A stretch of 64,000 nt of DNA from Senegalia massiliensis (GCF_009911265.1 NZ_QXXA01000007.1:1-64000), one strand, 5' to 3'. Counted from the stretch's first letter, positions 8,607 to 18,664 are shown. Numbers and translations: made by a program. Notes: generated by a model not told the origin, from the sequence alone.

Positions 8607-9602
8607 ATGAAAAATGCTAAACTTTATAAATCATTAATTATAGTAATTATATTTATATTGAGTTTATCAATAATTTTTTATGTTGTTGAAACAGAAAATA
8701 ATTCTAAAATAAATAATTTAGGAGATGCTATTTGGTGGGGTTTTGTCACTAGTACTACTGTTGGATATGGAGATATATTTCCAATAACTTATTTAGGCAG
8801 AATAATAGCAATAATTTTAATGTTAATTGGTATAGGTATATTTGGATTTATAACTGCTTCATTTGCATCAATATTTGTAGAAAAAAATTTTAAAAAAGGG
8901 ATGGGATTAATGGATGTAAATTTTAAAAATCACATAGTTATAATTGGATGGAACTATAGGTCGAAATCTATTATTAAAGAATTAATTAACGAAAATAAAG
9001 ATATAAATATAGTTTTAATTGATAATATAGATCAAAATCCTTATACCAAAAAGAATATATCATATATAAAAGGAAATCCTTGGAATGACAATGTTTTAAA
9101 AAGAGCTAATATATCTTATGCTAAAACAGCAATAGTATTAGCTGATAGAAAATTAGATAGCTTAGAAATGATGGATGCAAAATCTGTATTTACATGTTTA
9201 GCAATAGAAAAAACTAATAATAATATATATTTAATATCCGAAGTAGTAAATCCCGAAAATTCAAATCACTTTTTAAGAGTAAATGTAAATGATATTATCG
9301 TAAGTAATCAAATAGAAAGTAAAGTATTAGTAAGAAGCATATTATATAAGACAGTAAATAAAGCAATTAAGGAGCTTATAACAAATTCTTATGGCTCTGA
9401 ATTATATGAAATGTTAGCTCCTAAATACTATATTAATAAAAAATATATTGATGTTTCTTTAGAATTACTTAAAAAGAATATTACTTTAATAGGAATTTAT
9501 AGAAAAGGACAAACAAATTTAAACCCTGAAAAAAGTACTATAATAAAAGACAAAGATATATTAATATATATATCTAAAGAAAAATATCAAAAATCAAAAT
9601 AA
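8607..9602 (+). CDS. Potassium channel with RCK (TrkA-N/TrkA-C) domain
   Basis: A 331-residue membrane protein. The first transmembrane helix is at about 9-27. The pore helix and selectivity filter TTVGYGD lie at about 50-56, and the second helix at about 65-90. A Rossmann RCK domain (HIVIIGWNYRSKSIIKEL) follows from about 108, with a C-terminal TrkA-C-like part ending KDILIYIS. The two-helix pore plus RCK layout matches MthK/Kch-type ligand-gated K+ channels. There is no good SD directly before the ATG (AAAGAAAGG lies about 40 nt upstream), so the leader may be regulated. The last 16 bp overlap the convergent MocR gene. Confidence 0.85.
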   Translation: MKNAKLYKSLIIVIIFILSLSIIFYVVETENNSKINNLGDAIWWGFVTSTTVGYGDIFPITYLGRIIAIILMLIGIGIFGFITASFASIFVEKNFKKGMGLMDVNFKNHIVIIGWNYRSKSIIKELINENKDINIVLIDNIDQNPYTKKNISYIKGNPWNDNVLKRANISYAKTAIVLADRKLDSLEMMDAKSVFTCLAIEKTNNNIYLISEVVNPENSNHFLRVNVNDIIVSNQIESKVLVRSILYKTVNKAIKELITNSYGSELYEMLAPKYYINKKYIDVSLELLKKNITLIGIYRKGQTNLNPEKSTIIKDKDILIYISKEKYQKSK

Positions 9603-11023
9603 TTAATTGGATGTATAAGTGTCTTATTATTTTTATTTTTTATAAACTTATTAATATATTTAAATAATAATATAATAGACTTTTCAATCTCTTTTATTTC
9701 TATTGATGATATATTTATTCTAAAATATTCTGTATCATTATTGCTAGAATAAAATCTTGATCCACAAGATATTAAAATTCCTTTTTCCTTTAAATAAATT
9801 TCTAGTTTTTTTGAAGAGTAACCATCAGGAAGTGCAAACCAGAAATTAAGACCTCCATCTGGTCTATAGTATCTTAGATATAGTGGTATATATTTTTTAA
9901 TATATTTTTTTGTTAAATCATATTTCATTTTATATATACTAGACAATTTTTTTATATGATTATCCCACATTTTTTCTTTTAAATATAGTTCAAATATTCT
10001 TTGAATAAAACCTGACGTAGATATGTCAGAAAAATGTTTTCCTAATAAAAAGTTTTGACTGAGTTTTATAGGTAGAACAGCAAAACCTAACCTAATTCCT
10101 GGCATAAAAGTTTTTGAAAAACTTTTTAAGTATATGACTCTATTATTATCATCTAAAGATTTAAGTAACTTTACCTTTTTATTATTAAAATTAATATCAC
10201 TTATATAATCATCTTCTATAATATATGTATTATATTTTTCAGCTAATTCCAATATTTTTTTCATCGTATTTAAAGAATAAGAAAATCCAGTAGGATTTTG
10301 AAAATTTGGCATTGTATATATTACACGAGGTTTAAAATTTTTAATTTTATGTTCTAATATAGTAATGTCTATTCCATCTCTATCAACGGGTATTTCAATA
10401 ATTTTAGCAGATCTTGATTTAAATGAGTATAAAGCACCAGGATAAGTAGGAGCTTCTGTAATTACAATGTCACCATAATCTAATATTGTTTTACTTAATA
10501 TATCTATGCCTTGCTGAGTTCCAGATATTATTTGAATAGATTCTAAAGGTGTAAAAATATTTTTTTCTTCTAAATGGCTTTTAATCACTTTTCTAAGAGG
10601 TAAATATCCTATACTTTCATGATAATCAAAGGCACTGCCTCCATCTCTATCTATAACTACATTCATTAACTCTTTAAACTCTGATACAGGAAATAATTTT
10701 GAATCAGCTGTTAAGTTTTGAAAATCATAAATAATATTTAAATTTTTTTTATTATCTAAAGTGTTATCTACATCAATATTCTTTATATAAGTTCCACTAC
10801 CAGTTTTTTTATATACATAACCCTCTTTTTCCAATAAATTATATGCACTTACAACAGTAGAACTATTTATATTAAATATTTTACAGGTTTCTCTAATAGA
10901 AGGTAATTTAGTATTGACCTCTATTCTATTATCAATAATTAGATCTTTTATTCCTTTATACAATTGTTTATATAAAGGATATTTCTTGTCCTTATCTAAT
11001 TTTATTTCATTTAATACAATCAT
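9587..11023 (-). CDS. MocR/PdxR-type regulator (GntR HTH + aminotransferase domain)
   Basis: A 478-residue transcription factor. Residues about 10-75 form a GntR winged helix (YPLYKQLYKGIKDLI, LPSIRETCKIFNINSSTVVSAYNLLEKEGYV). The rest is a class I aminotransferase-like domain with ISGTQQGIDIL, NFQNPTG, IIEDDYISD, the PLP Lys in LKSFSKTFMPGIRLGF, and FWFALP near the end. MocR regulators sense PLP or amino compounds and often control nearby amino-acid or vitamin genes. The adjacent aminopeptidases are plausible targets, but that is inference. The ATG follows GGAGGAG. Confidence 0.88.
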   Translation of the reverse strand: MIVLNEIKLDKDKKYPLYKQLYKGIKDLIIDNRIEVNTKLPSIRETCKIFNINSSTVVSAYNLLEKEGYVYKKTGSGTYIKNIDVDNTLDNKKNLNIIYDFQNLTADSKLFPVSEFKELMNVVIDRDGGSAFDYHESIGYLPLRKVIKSHLEEKNIFTPLESIQIISGTQQGIDILSKTILDYGDIVITEAPTYPGALYSFKSRSAKIIEIPVDRDGIDITILEHKIKNFKPRVIYTMPNFQNPTGFSYSLNTMKKILELAEKYNTYIIEDDYISDINFNNKKVKLLKSLDDNNRVIYLKSFSKTFMPGIRLGFAVLPIKLSQNFLLGKHFSDISTSGFIQRIFELYLKEKMWDNHIKKLSSIYKMKYDLTKKYIKKYIPLYLRYYRPDGGLNFWFALPDGYSSKKLEIYLKEKGILISCGSRFYSSNNDTEYFRINISSIEIKEIEKSIILLFKYINKFIKNKNNKTLIHPINYFDF

Positions 11024-11064
11024 AAAACTCCTCCATTAATATAAATGAGCTATATATAGCTCAT

Positions 11065-12063
11065 TTATATTTTGAATTCATGATTCAATACTGTTTTAAG
11101 TAACTCAATAGAACTTATCACATCTTTTTTGTATACTGTTTCATTTGAAGAATGAATATATCTAGTAGGAATAGATATTACACCTGAAGGAACACCTTCT
11201 CTACTTAAGTGTATACTACCTGAATCTGTCCCACCATACTCTAAAACTTCTCTTTGATATTCTATATTATTTTTTTCAGCCATATCAATTAGTATATCTT
11301 TTAATTTAGGATGTACTATTAAGGACTTATCCATAATTTTTATGGCAGTACCTTTACCTAAAGTTACTGATAATCTTTTAGACTTAGGAGTACCTCCTGC
11401 TGGAGTAACATCAATTGCTATGCCTATATCTGGCTCTATTTTATAAGCAGATGTTTTAGCACCTCTTATACCTAACTCTTCTTGAACAGTAAAGACAAAA
11501 TAAAGATCATTATCTACATTCTTCATTTTTTTCAAAGCCTCAATCATTACAAAACAACCTACTCTATCATCAAGACATCTAGAAATAACCTTATCATTAT
11601 CTTCATAAAAACTATTTAAATATACACAGGTATCTCCAATTCCAATTTTCCCCTCTGCATCTTTTTTATCTTTAGCTCCAATATCTATATATAAATTATC
11701 TAATTTCAATTTATTTTTATCATCTATATCTTCACTTGATATTACTCCTACAATACCATTTTCAAATATAACTCTTTGATTTATACTTAAAAAAGGAGAA
11801 ATTCCTCCAATATTTGTAAACCTTAAAAAACCTTTATCATCTATATCTATAATCATAAGTCCAATTTGATCCATATGACCAGCAATCATTACTTTCTTAC
11901 CATTTCCTTTCTTTCTAGCTATAAGATTTCCTAAGTTATCAATCTTTATTTCATCTACATAATCCTCAATTTCTTCTATAATTAATTTTCTTACATTATT
12001 TTCATTACCTGATGGTGAAAATGAATCTACAAGTTTTCTTAATAACACACTATTAAATTCCAT
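11065..12063 (-). CDS. M42-family aminopeptidase, third of three
   Basis: A 332-residue M42 (FrvX/PepA-like) metallopeptidase, a cytosolic enzyme normally assembled as a tetrahedral dodecamer. Metal and catalytic landmarks are AGHMDQIG (His, Asp), SRCLDDRVGC (bridging Asp), VQEELGIRGA (general-base and metal Glu), AIDVTPAG, and the C-terminal RYIHSSNETV (His). The start ATG shares a base with the stop of the upstream gene (TAATG), indicating translational coupling. It is one of three consecutive paralogues; sequence differences suggest different substrate ranges. Confidence 0.9.
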   Translation of the reverse strand: MEFNSVLLRKLVDSFSPSGNENNVRKLIIEEIEDYVDEIKIDNLGNLIARKKGNGKKVMIAGHMDQIGLMIIDIDDKGFLRFTNIGGISPFLSINQRVIFENGIVGVISSEDIDDKNKLKLDNLYIDIGAKDKKDAEGKIGIGDTCVYLNSFYEDNDKVISRCLDDRVGCFVMIEALKKMKNVDNDLYFVFTVQEELGIRGAKTSAYKIEPDIGIAIDVTPAGGTPKSKRLSVTLGKGTAIKIMDKSLIVHPKLKDILIDMAEKNNIEYQREVLEYGGTDSGSIHLSREGVPSGVISIPTRYIHSSNETVYKKDVISSIELLKTVLNHEFKI

Positions 12064-13088
12064 TATTTATTCTCTCCTTCTAATATTTTTCCTATAAATT
12101 TATTTAATAATATTTTAGTAGATTTATAGTCTTTTTTACTCATGATGCTAATTGGAGAATGGATATTTCTACATGGTACAGATAAAGTTGCTGTTTTTAC
12201 TCCTTCTCTTGATAAATGAATACTACCTGAATCGTTTCCTCCTACACTTGTTTTTCTAAACTGATAAGGAATATTATTTTCTTCAGCAGTATTTACAAGC
12301 ATATTTCTTAAATTTTCATCATAATAAGTTGTTCTATCTATTAATGATATTGCTACTCCTTTACCTAATATTGTAGCTTTTTTATGGTCATCAATATCCT
12401 CTAAATCAGCACATGTAGTACCTTCTAAGATTATTGATATATCAGGTTGTATTTTATATGCAGCAGGTCCCGCACCACGAAGTCCTATTTCTTCCATAAC
12501 AGTAAATGCTACATGTAAGTCATATGGGATATCTGATTTCAATAATTCAATTAATAAAGTACAACCTACTCTATTGTCTAAAGCTTTAGCTTTTATCAGA
12601 TCATCTCCAAATTCCATATAGTTACTATCAAATACAATATAATCTCCTATATTAACCTTTTTTTCTGTTTCAGCTTTTGTATATGTTCCAATGTCTATAT
12701 ATAATTGTTTTAAATCTAAAGCTTTTTTACGATCACTAGGTTTTTGAAGATGAATAGGTTTTGCACCTATAACACCTAAAACTTTATTTTTTCCTATTTT
12801 TACTCTTTTCGAAACAAGTACCCTCTTGTCGATTCCACCTACTGTCATAAATTTAATTAATCCCATATCATCAATATCAGAAACTATTAAACCTACTTCA
12901 TCCATATGTGCCGTTATTAATATTTTTTTATTGTTATTTTTTTGCCCCTTTTTATAAGCAATTACATTTCCTATTTTATCTACTTTATAATTATCAACAT
13001 AATTTTTTATCTCATTTATAATAATATCCCTTACTTCTTTTTCATTTCCAGAAACCCCACTAGCTTCTGTAAGATTTTTTAATAACAT
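12063..13088 (-). CDS. M42-family aminopeptidase, second of three
   Basis: A 341-residue M42 metallopeptidase with TAHMDEVGLIV, AKALDNRVGC, TVMEEIGLRGAGPAAY, ILEGTTCAD, GGNDSGSIHLSREGV and CRNIHSP in the expected order. It has Glu where the flanking paralogues carry Asp in the (A/I)ID metal motif (ILEGT). It overlaps the upstream M42 gene by 10 bp and is coupled by TAATG to the downstream one, so the three are one operon. Confidence 0.9.
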   Translation of the reverse strand: MLLKNLTEASGVSGNEKEVRDIIINEIKNYVDNYKVDKIGNVIAYKKGQKNNNKKILITAHMDEVGLIVSDIDDMGLIKFMTVGGIDKRVLVSKRVKIGKNKVLGVIGAKPIHLQKPSDRKKALDLKQLYIDIGTYTKAETEKKVNIGDYIVFDSNYMEFGDDLIKAKALDNRVGCTLLIELLKSDIPYDLHVAFTVMEEIGLRGAGPAAYKIQPDISIILEGTTCADLEDIDDHKKATILGKGVAISLIDRTTYYDENLRNMLVNTAEENNIPYQFRKTSVGGNDSGSIHLSREGVKTATLSVPCRNIHSPISIMSKKDYKSTKILLNKFIGKILEGENK

Positions 13089-14134
13089 AGATATCCCTCC
13101 AGATTGTTACTATCAATTTCAGATATAAATCTAGCTATAAGTTTAGCAGTATTTTTTATGTCATCTATATTAATTGTTTCAACTGAAGTATGCATATATC
13201 TTAAGGGTATAGATATAACTAAAGTAGGTATACCAGCTCTAGATATTTGTATACTTCTTCCATCAGTACCTGTTGGTCCAGGATCTAATTCTGTTTGATA
13301 GGGAATATTATATTTTTCAGCTATTACAATCAGTTTTTTTCTAAGTTGTGGATGAATATTTCCGCCAAGTGTAATAGCAGGACCTTTTCCCATCTTAATT
13401 GAATCAGCATCTTCTAACTCTGGAGTTTTACCAAAACCTACATCAATTGCAATTCCAATATCAGGATCTATTTTATATGTACTTGTTATCGCACCTCTTG
13501 TCCCAACTTCTTCTTGTACTGTAAAAACATTGTATACATCTGCTTGGTGTTTAAGTTTTTTTAATTCTTTAACACATTCTAATAATGTAGCTACTCCTGC
13601 TTTATCATCTAATGATTTACTTGTAACAGTATTAGATTCTAATACTTTAAACTCTCTTTTAATAGTGATTATATCACCAATAGATATTAATTCTTTAGCT
13701 TTTACTTCATCATAACCTATATCAATATATAAATCTTCCATTTTAAAAGCATTATCTTTGGAATCAGAATCTTGTAAATGAGGCGGTAATGTTCCTATCA
13801 CACCATATATCTCTTTTTCAGAATGAATAATAACTTCTTGAGCAACTAAAGTTCTTGGATCAACACCTCCTACAGAAGTAAATTTAATAGATCCATTTTC
13901 TGCTATTCCAGTTACCATTAATCCTATCTCATCTATATGTGCTGCAAGCATTATTTTAATATTTTGATAATTTTTTTCACCATTTTTTATAGCTATTAAG
14001 CTTCCTAACTTATCATAAGTTATATCATCTGTATATTTTTGAAAAACATTATGAATATACTTTGACAAATTTTGTTCATAACCAGAGACACTATTATAAT
14101 TAGATAATTCTTTTAAAAATTCTATTGTATCCAT
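13079..14134 (-). CDS. M42-family aminopeptidase, first of three
   Basis: A 351-residue M42 metallopeptidase, first in the operon, with its ATG after AGGAGG. Motifs are AAHIDEIGLMV, SKSLDDKAGVATLL, VQEEVGTRGA, GIAIDVGFGKTPE, GPTGTDGRSIQISRAGIPT and RYMHTSVET. It appears more diverged from the other two in the TDGRS loop. The trio probably trims peptides for amino-acid fermentation, which is inference from family knowledge. Confidence 0.9.
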   Translation of the reverse strand: MDTIEFLKELSNYNSVSGYEQNLSKYIHNVFQKYTDDITYDKLGSLIAIKNGEKNYQNIKIMLAAHIDEIGLMVTGIAENGSIKFTSVGGVDPRTLVAQEVIIHSEKEIYGVIGTLPPHLQDSDSKDNAFKMEDLYIDIGYDEVKAKELISIGDIITIKREFKVLESNTVTSKSLDDKAGVATLLECVKELKKLKHQADVYNVFTVQEEVGTRGAITSTYKIDPDIGIAIDVGFGKTPELEDADSIKMGKGPAITLGGNIHPQLRKKLIVIAEKYNIPYQTELDPGPTGTDGRSIQISRAGIPTLVISIPLRYMHTSVETINIDDIKNTAKLIARFISEIDSNNLEGYLCY

Positions 14135-14165
14135 TATATTCCTCCTATTTTATCTTATTTCACTA

Positions 14166-14939
14166 TTATGATTTCTTTCTATAGAAAAAAGTTTTTACAG
14201 ACTCTAAATTATATTTATGAGAATATATTATTTGTTCTGTACTACCTACAAATAATATTCCATTATCTGAAAGTGCATTATAAAATTTATTATACATTAC
14301 CGATTTTGCTTCTTCAGTAAAATAAATCATAACATTTCTACAAAATATCAAATCGCAATTTTTAGGGTATTCATCTTTTAAAAGATTTATATTTTGGAAT
14401 TTAACTTTATTTTTTATTTCATCTTTAATTTTATATGTATTTTGAATTTTTTCAAAATACTTAGTTTTAAACTCATTAGGTAATTCTTTTAAACTCTTTT
14501 CTGAATAAATTCCTATTTTGGCTTTATTTATTGCTGAGTTATCAATATCCGTAGCTAATATTGAAATGTCATCAATGTTTATAAATTTAGATAATAACAT
14601 AACTATTGAATAAGGTTCTTCTCCTGTAGAACATGCACTACTCCATACCTTTATCTTTTTCTTCTGTTTTAACAAATCAGGAATAATTTGATTTTCTAAA
14701 ATATTCCATTGTTCTTTATTTCTATAAAATTCTGATACATTTATAGTCAAATAATTTAAAAATTCATTTAATAAATTTTTATCTTCTTTTAATCCTTTAA
14801 TATAATCTTCAAAACCAGAAAATTTATTTCTAGATATTAAAGATAATATTCTTCTTTTCATTTGTTTTTCCTTATAACTTGATAAATCTATATTTATTAA
14901 ATTATAAATTTCATTTTTAAACTTTTCGTAGTTATCCAT
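14166..14939 (-). CDS. cheR: CheR-type chemoreceptor glutamate methyltransferase
   Basis: A 257-residue SAM-dependent protein-glutamate methyltransferase. The N-terminal helical domain has YKEKQMKRRILSLISR. The catalytic domain has TINVSEFYRN, IKVWSSACSTGEEPYSIVMLL (SAM loop), ILATDID, and DLIFCRNVMIYF followed by LFVGSTEQI. It methylates receptor glutamates in chemotaxis. No other che gene lies in the window, so it is a solitary copy here. The ATG follows AAGGAG. Confidence 0.9.
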   Translation of the reverse strand: MDNYEKFKNEIYNLINIDLSSYKEKQMKRRILSLISRNKFSGFEDYIKGLKEDKNLLNEFLNYLTINVSEFYRNKEQWNILENQIIPDLLKQKKKIKVWSSACSTGEEPYSIVMLLSKFINIDDISILATDIDNSAINKAKIGIYSEKSLKELPNEFKTKYFEKIQNTYKIKDEIKNKVKFQNINLLKDEYPKNCDLIFCRNVMIYFTEEAKSVMYNKFYNALSDNGILFVGSTEQIIYSHKYNLESVKTFFYRKKS

Positions 14940-14965
14940 ATATTTCTCCTTATTATTTGATATAG

Positions 14966-14994
14966 TAAAACAAGGAAGGTTTGCCTTCCTTGTT
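14966..14994 (-). terminator. Intrinsic terminator after ispH-rpsA
   Basis: A perfect 11-bp stem (AACAAGGAAGG and its complement) with a TTTG/CAAA loop, then TTTTA on the minus strand, just downstream of the stop at 15005. Confidence 0.85.
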
Positions 14995-15004
14995 AAGATG
15001 AATA

Positions 15005-16963
15005 TTAATTATCTTTATTTACCATATCTCCAATACTTAATTCACTATCTTCAGTTTGATAACTAATTTCTTCTTTCTCTTGAGTTTCTTTTATGCTTAA
15101 ACTCAATCTATTATTTTCTTCATCAATATCTAAAATTTTCACTTTAACAACTTCACCTTTTGAAAGTTTTTCTGAAGGTTTTGCAATATGCTCCTCTGAA
15201 ATTTCAGATATATGAACTAATCCATCTAAACCTGGTAATAATTCTACAAATGCACCAAAGTCAACTAATTTAACAACTTTTCCTTCTACAATATCGCCAA
15301 TATTATATTTTTCTTTTATATTATTCCACGGATGATCTTTAGTTTGTTTATAACCTAAAGAAATTCTTTCTTTAGCTTTATCAAAATCTAATACAACTAC
15401 TTCTACTTTATCTCCTACATTAACAATTTCAGAAGGATGATTTGTTCTCCCCCAAGAAAGTTCAGATATATGGACTAATCCATCAACTCCTCCAATATCT
15501 ACAAAAGCACCAAAGTTAGTAAGTCTTTTTACTTCACCTTCAATTTTCATATCTTTCTCTATGCTATTCCATAGTTCTTCTTTTTCTTCTTGTATTTCTT
15601 TAAGTTCTACATTTTTTCTAGATAAGACTAATTTCTTTTTAGACTTATTAAATTCAATGATTTTTAGTGATAATTCTTTACCCAAATATGCATTTAAATC
15701 TTCAACGTAATTTGTTGACATATGAGAAGCTGGTATAAATCCTCTTATACCTTTTACTAATACTATAACTCCACCTTTTACAACTTCTACAATATTACCT
15801 TTTACTAATTCTTCACTTTCAAATATATCTAATAGTTCTTCCCAACCTTTTATATCTTCAACTCTCTTTTTAGATAGTAAAACATTGCCTTCTCCATCAT
15901 CAAGTTTTAAAATATAAACTTCAATTTCATCTCCTAAGTTAAACTCTTTTTCTAAATCTATATTATTATCATTAGATACTTCATTTCTTTTAATTATACC
16001 ATCTGACTTATAACCTATATTAACCATTAACTCATCTTTATTTATTGAGATAATATTCCCTTCTACAATATCACCTTTTTTAAAGTCTACTAAAGTTTTT
16101 TCAATCTCTTCCATCATTTTGTTCATTTCATTATCAATATTACTCACTCTATTTACAACCTCCTTAATTATCCAGTCAGGTGTAGATGCACCAGCTGTAA
16201 TTCCAACTACATTATATTTTTTTAATTTCTCTAAATTTAAATCATCAACAGTTTCTATATGATAAGTATCCTTACATATTTCTTTGCTTATTTCTACTAA
16301 TTTCTGAGTGTTAGAACTATGATATCCACCAATAACTATCATAGCATCTACATCACTTGCAACTTCCCTACAAGAAGTTTGTCTTAGTTTAGTAGCGTTG
16401 CAAATAGTATTATATATTAAAACTTCTTCTGCATTTTTACTAACAATATCTGATAATAATTTAAACTTTTCATAATTCATAGTAGTTTGTGCCACAATAC
16501 ATATTTTATCATATTTCTTACTATTATCAATATCATCTTTGGAGTTAAATATATCAGCACTATTTTCACACCATCCATTTATACCAATAACTTCAGGATG
16601 ATTCGGGTCACCAATTATAATTATATTATATCCTTTATTATAAAATTTCTGTACTTTCTTTTGAATCTTTCTTACAAAAGGACAAGTAAGATCTAGAATT
16701 TCTATATTTCTTGAACTAAGTTTTTCATGAATATCTTTAGAGATACCATGAGATCTAATTATAATAGTACCATTATTTATAGTGTCTATATCACTAATAG
16801 TATTTAATCCTTTTTTCTTAAGATCATCTGTAACTTGTTTGTTGTGAATTAAAGGTCCTAAAGAACTTACATTCTTTTTAATATTTATTGCGTCTAATGT
16901 ACTATCCATAGCCCTTTCTACTCCAAAACAAAATCCAGAGTTCTTAGCAAGAATTACTTTCAA
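15005..16963 (-). CDS. ispH-rpsA: IspH-ribosomal protein S1 fusion
   Basis: A 652-residue fusion. Residues 1-280 are IspH (LytB), the last enzyme of the MEP isoprenoid pathway, with Fe-S cysteines in NSGFCFGVERA, LDLTCPFV and YNTICNAT, and the active-site motif TAGASTPDW. Residues about 298-640 carry four S1 RNA-binding repeats, the third and fourth with classic GAFVDIGGVDGLVHISE and GAFVELLPGLDGLVHISE. Such fusions are known in Clostridia. TTG is the start, with GGAGGG 6 nt upstream; its TTGA overlaps the plsC stop. dxs and ispA of the same pathway lie in the other half of the window. Confidence 0.93.
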   Translation of the reverse strand: MKVILAKNSGFCFGVERAMDSTLDAINIKKNVSSLGPLIHNKQVTDDLKKKGLNTISDIDTINNGTIIIRSHGISKDIHEKLSSRNIEILDLTCPFVRKIQKKVQKFYNKGYNIIIIGDPNHPEVIGINGWCENSADIFNSKDDIDNSKKYDKICIVAQTTMNYEKFKLLSDIVSKNAEEVLIYNTICNATKLRQTSCREVASDVDAMIVIGGYHSSNTQKLVEISKEICKDTYHIETVDDLNLEKLKKYNVVGITAGASTPDWIIKEVVNRVSNIDNEMNKMMEEIEKTLVDFKKGDIVEGNIISINKDELMVNIGYKSDGIIKRNEVSNDNNIDLEKEFNLGDEIEVYILKLDDGEGNVLLSKKRVEDIKGWEELLDIFESEELVKGNIVEVVKGGVIVLVKGIRGFIPASHMSTNYVEDLNAYLGKELSLKIIEFNKSKKKLVLSRKNVELKEIQEEKEELWNSIEKDMKIEGEVKRLTNFGAFVDIGGVDGLVHISELSWGRTNHPSEIVNVGDKVEVVVLDFDKAKERISLGYKQTKDHPWNNIKEKYNIGDIVEGKVVKLVDFGAFVELLPGLDGLVHISEISEEHIAKPSEKLSKGEVVKVKILDIDEENNRLSLSIKETQEKEEISYQTEDSELSIGDMVNKDN

Positions 16964-17565
16964 TTTTCACCCTCCCTAAATTCATCTTTTAAACTATATA
17001 TTTTTTTTAAAATTTTATCACTTAAAATTTTATAATCCTCAATAGTATTTTTTTGCTTTTTATAAATAGATAAATCTATAGGTTGTCCTATATATACATT
17101 TATTTTAGTGAAAATTTTATAGTTTGTATCAATATATACAGGGATTACTGGTGATTTAGATTTTACTGCTATCATGGCAACCCCAGGTTTAGCCTCTGAT
17201 TTTTTATCATTAATAACTCTAGTACCTTCTGGAAATATACCTAATGCTTTATCTTCTTTTAGTATTTTTAAAGCTTTTTTTATTGCACTTAGATCTGAAC
17301 CCTCTCTATCAACTGGAAAAGTGCCTAGTTTTTTTATAAATGCTCCTATAAGTTTATATTTAAAAAGTCCTTTTTTTGCCATAAAATGAAGTTGCCTTTC
17401 ATCGAAAGCTTTAGCTAAAATTATAGGATCAAAATAATTTGTATGATTTGAACAAACTATAATTTTTGAATTTTTAATTATATTTTCTTTTCCATGATAA
17501 TTTATTCTATAAAAAATTTTTAATATAGCACCTGTAATATTTTTAAAAAAATGATAAAAATTCAT
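16960..17565 (-). CDS. plsC: 1-acyl-sn-glycerol-3-phosphate acyltransferase
   Basis: A 201-residue PlsC-family acyltransferase that makes phosphatidic acid at the membrane. The HX4D motif is SNHTNYFDP, the acceptor-binding motif is FPEGTR, with GVAMIAVKSKSPVIPVYI downstream. An N-terminal amphipathic segment probably anchors it. It overlaps ispH-rpsA by 4 bp and follows cmk by 1 bp. The cmk-plsC-ispH-rpsA order is common in Clostridia. Confidence 0.92.
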   Translation of the reverse strand: MNFYHFFKNITGAILKIFYRINYHGKENIIKNSKIIVCSNHTNYFDPIILAKAFDERQLHFMAKKGLFKYKLIGAFIKKLGTFPVDREGSDLSAIKKALKILKEDKALGIFPEGTRVINDKKSEAKPGVAMIAVKSKSPVIPVYIDTNYKIFTKINVYIGQPIDLSIYKKQKNTIEDYKILSDKILKKIYSLKDEFREGEN

Positions 17566-17566
17566 A

Positions 17567-18220
17567 TTATCTCCTCTTTACATAACTAATAATAAAATCT
17601 ACTACTTCATCAATTGATTTATTTGTAGTATCTATTTCCACAGCATCCTCTGTTTTTATCAGAGGAGAAATTTCCCTAGTACTGTCAATTTTATCTCTTT
17701 CTTTCATATCTTTTATAACATCTTCTAAAGATATATTATTATTGTTTTTAGTTAATTCCTTATATCTTCTTTTTCCTCTTTCTTCAGGAGTAGCACTTAA
17801 ATAAAATTTGAAATCTGCATTAGGTAGCACATGACTAGCTATATCTCTACCATCCATGATAACACTTTTATTTTTTGCAATTTCCCTCTGAATTTCTACT
17901 AATTTTAATCGTACATCTTTTATTTTAGCAACATTAGATACATTTTTGTTAATAATATTTGTTCTAATTTCATCATCAACTATCGCCTCATCTAAATATA
18001 TATGATTATTTTTAAAATCTATATGGGTTTGCCTCAATACCTTTTTTATTTTTGACAAATCTGAAAAGTCTATTTTATTCATTAGTAACTTATAAGTTAG
18101 TGCCCTATACATAGCACCTGTATCAATGTAAACAATATTTAATTTTTTTGCTATTAATTTTGCAATAGTACTTTTACCAGCTCCTGAAGGGCCATCTATT
18201 GCTATTACTAAATTATTCAA
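17567..18220 (-). CDS. cmk: Cytidylate kinase
   Basis: A 217-residue CMP/dCMP kinase. The Walker A is IDGPSGAGKSTIAKLIA at the N-terminus, followed by YIDTGAMYRALTY, MDGRDIASHVLP, YLSATPEERGKRRYKEL and DSTREISPL. I start at TTG 18218-18220, 7 nt after AAAGGAAG; the longer frame from an ATG at 18238 would put that SD inside the gene. It leads the cmk-plsC-ispH operon. Confidence 0.92.
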   Translation of the reverse strand: MNNLVIAIDGPSGAGKSTIAKLIAKKLNIVYIDTGAMYRALTYKLLMNKIDFSDLSKIKKVLRQTHIDFKNNHIYLDEAIVDDEIRTNIINKNVSNVAKIKDVRLKLVEIQREIAKNKSVIMDGRDIASHVLPNADFKFYLSATPEERGKRRYKELTKNNNNISLEDVIKDMKERDKIDSTREISPLIKTEDAVEIDTTNKSIDEVVDFIISYVKRR

Positions 18221-18247
18221 TTTTTTTCTTCCTTTCATACAAACACT

Positions 18248-18604
18248 TTAAATATCCTTTCTTAACACTTTTGCTTCCTTTAAATATATATGATTAACTT
18301 CAGTTTGACTTTTGATAGAATTTAACATTAATAATACTCTTATGCATCTACTCAAGCTATCCTTAACATACATTTCTTGAAAACATAATAAACTACAATC
18401 AAGTAATCCCATCTGTCTAGCTGCCTTTGCAGGATAAGCAGAATCTATATCACTTGTAGCAGTAAATAACACTGATATTATATCTTTACTCTTAATATTA
18501 TTTTTTTTTATTATTGTCTCAAGCAACTTTGTTGTGTTATCTAAGATATTTTCAGAAGTGTTTTTTTCTACAGTAATTGCTCCTCTTATGCTTATAACCC
18601 TCAT
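18248..18604 (-). CDS. aroH: Chorismate mutase, AroH class
   Basis: A 118-residue monofunctional AroH-type chorismate mutase (trimeric, Bacillus fold) that converts chorismate to prephenate for Phe/Tyr synthesis. Key residues are the Arg in ISIRGAITVE, the Glu in CFQEMYV, and the Arg in SRCIRVLLML. Length and start are typical. It lies 27 bp upstream of cmk, probably in the same transcript. Confidence 0.92.
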   Translation of the reverse strand: MRVISIRGAITVEKNTSENILDNTTKLLETIIKKNNIKSKDIISVLFTATSDIDSAYPAKAARQMGLLDCSLLCFQEMYVKDSLSRCIRVLLMLNSIKSQTEVNHIYLKEAKVLRKDI

Positions 18605-18664
18605 AAAAGTTCACCTCTATCTATATATTATATATTAATTTAACTTTATGCTCAACATTTAAAA

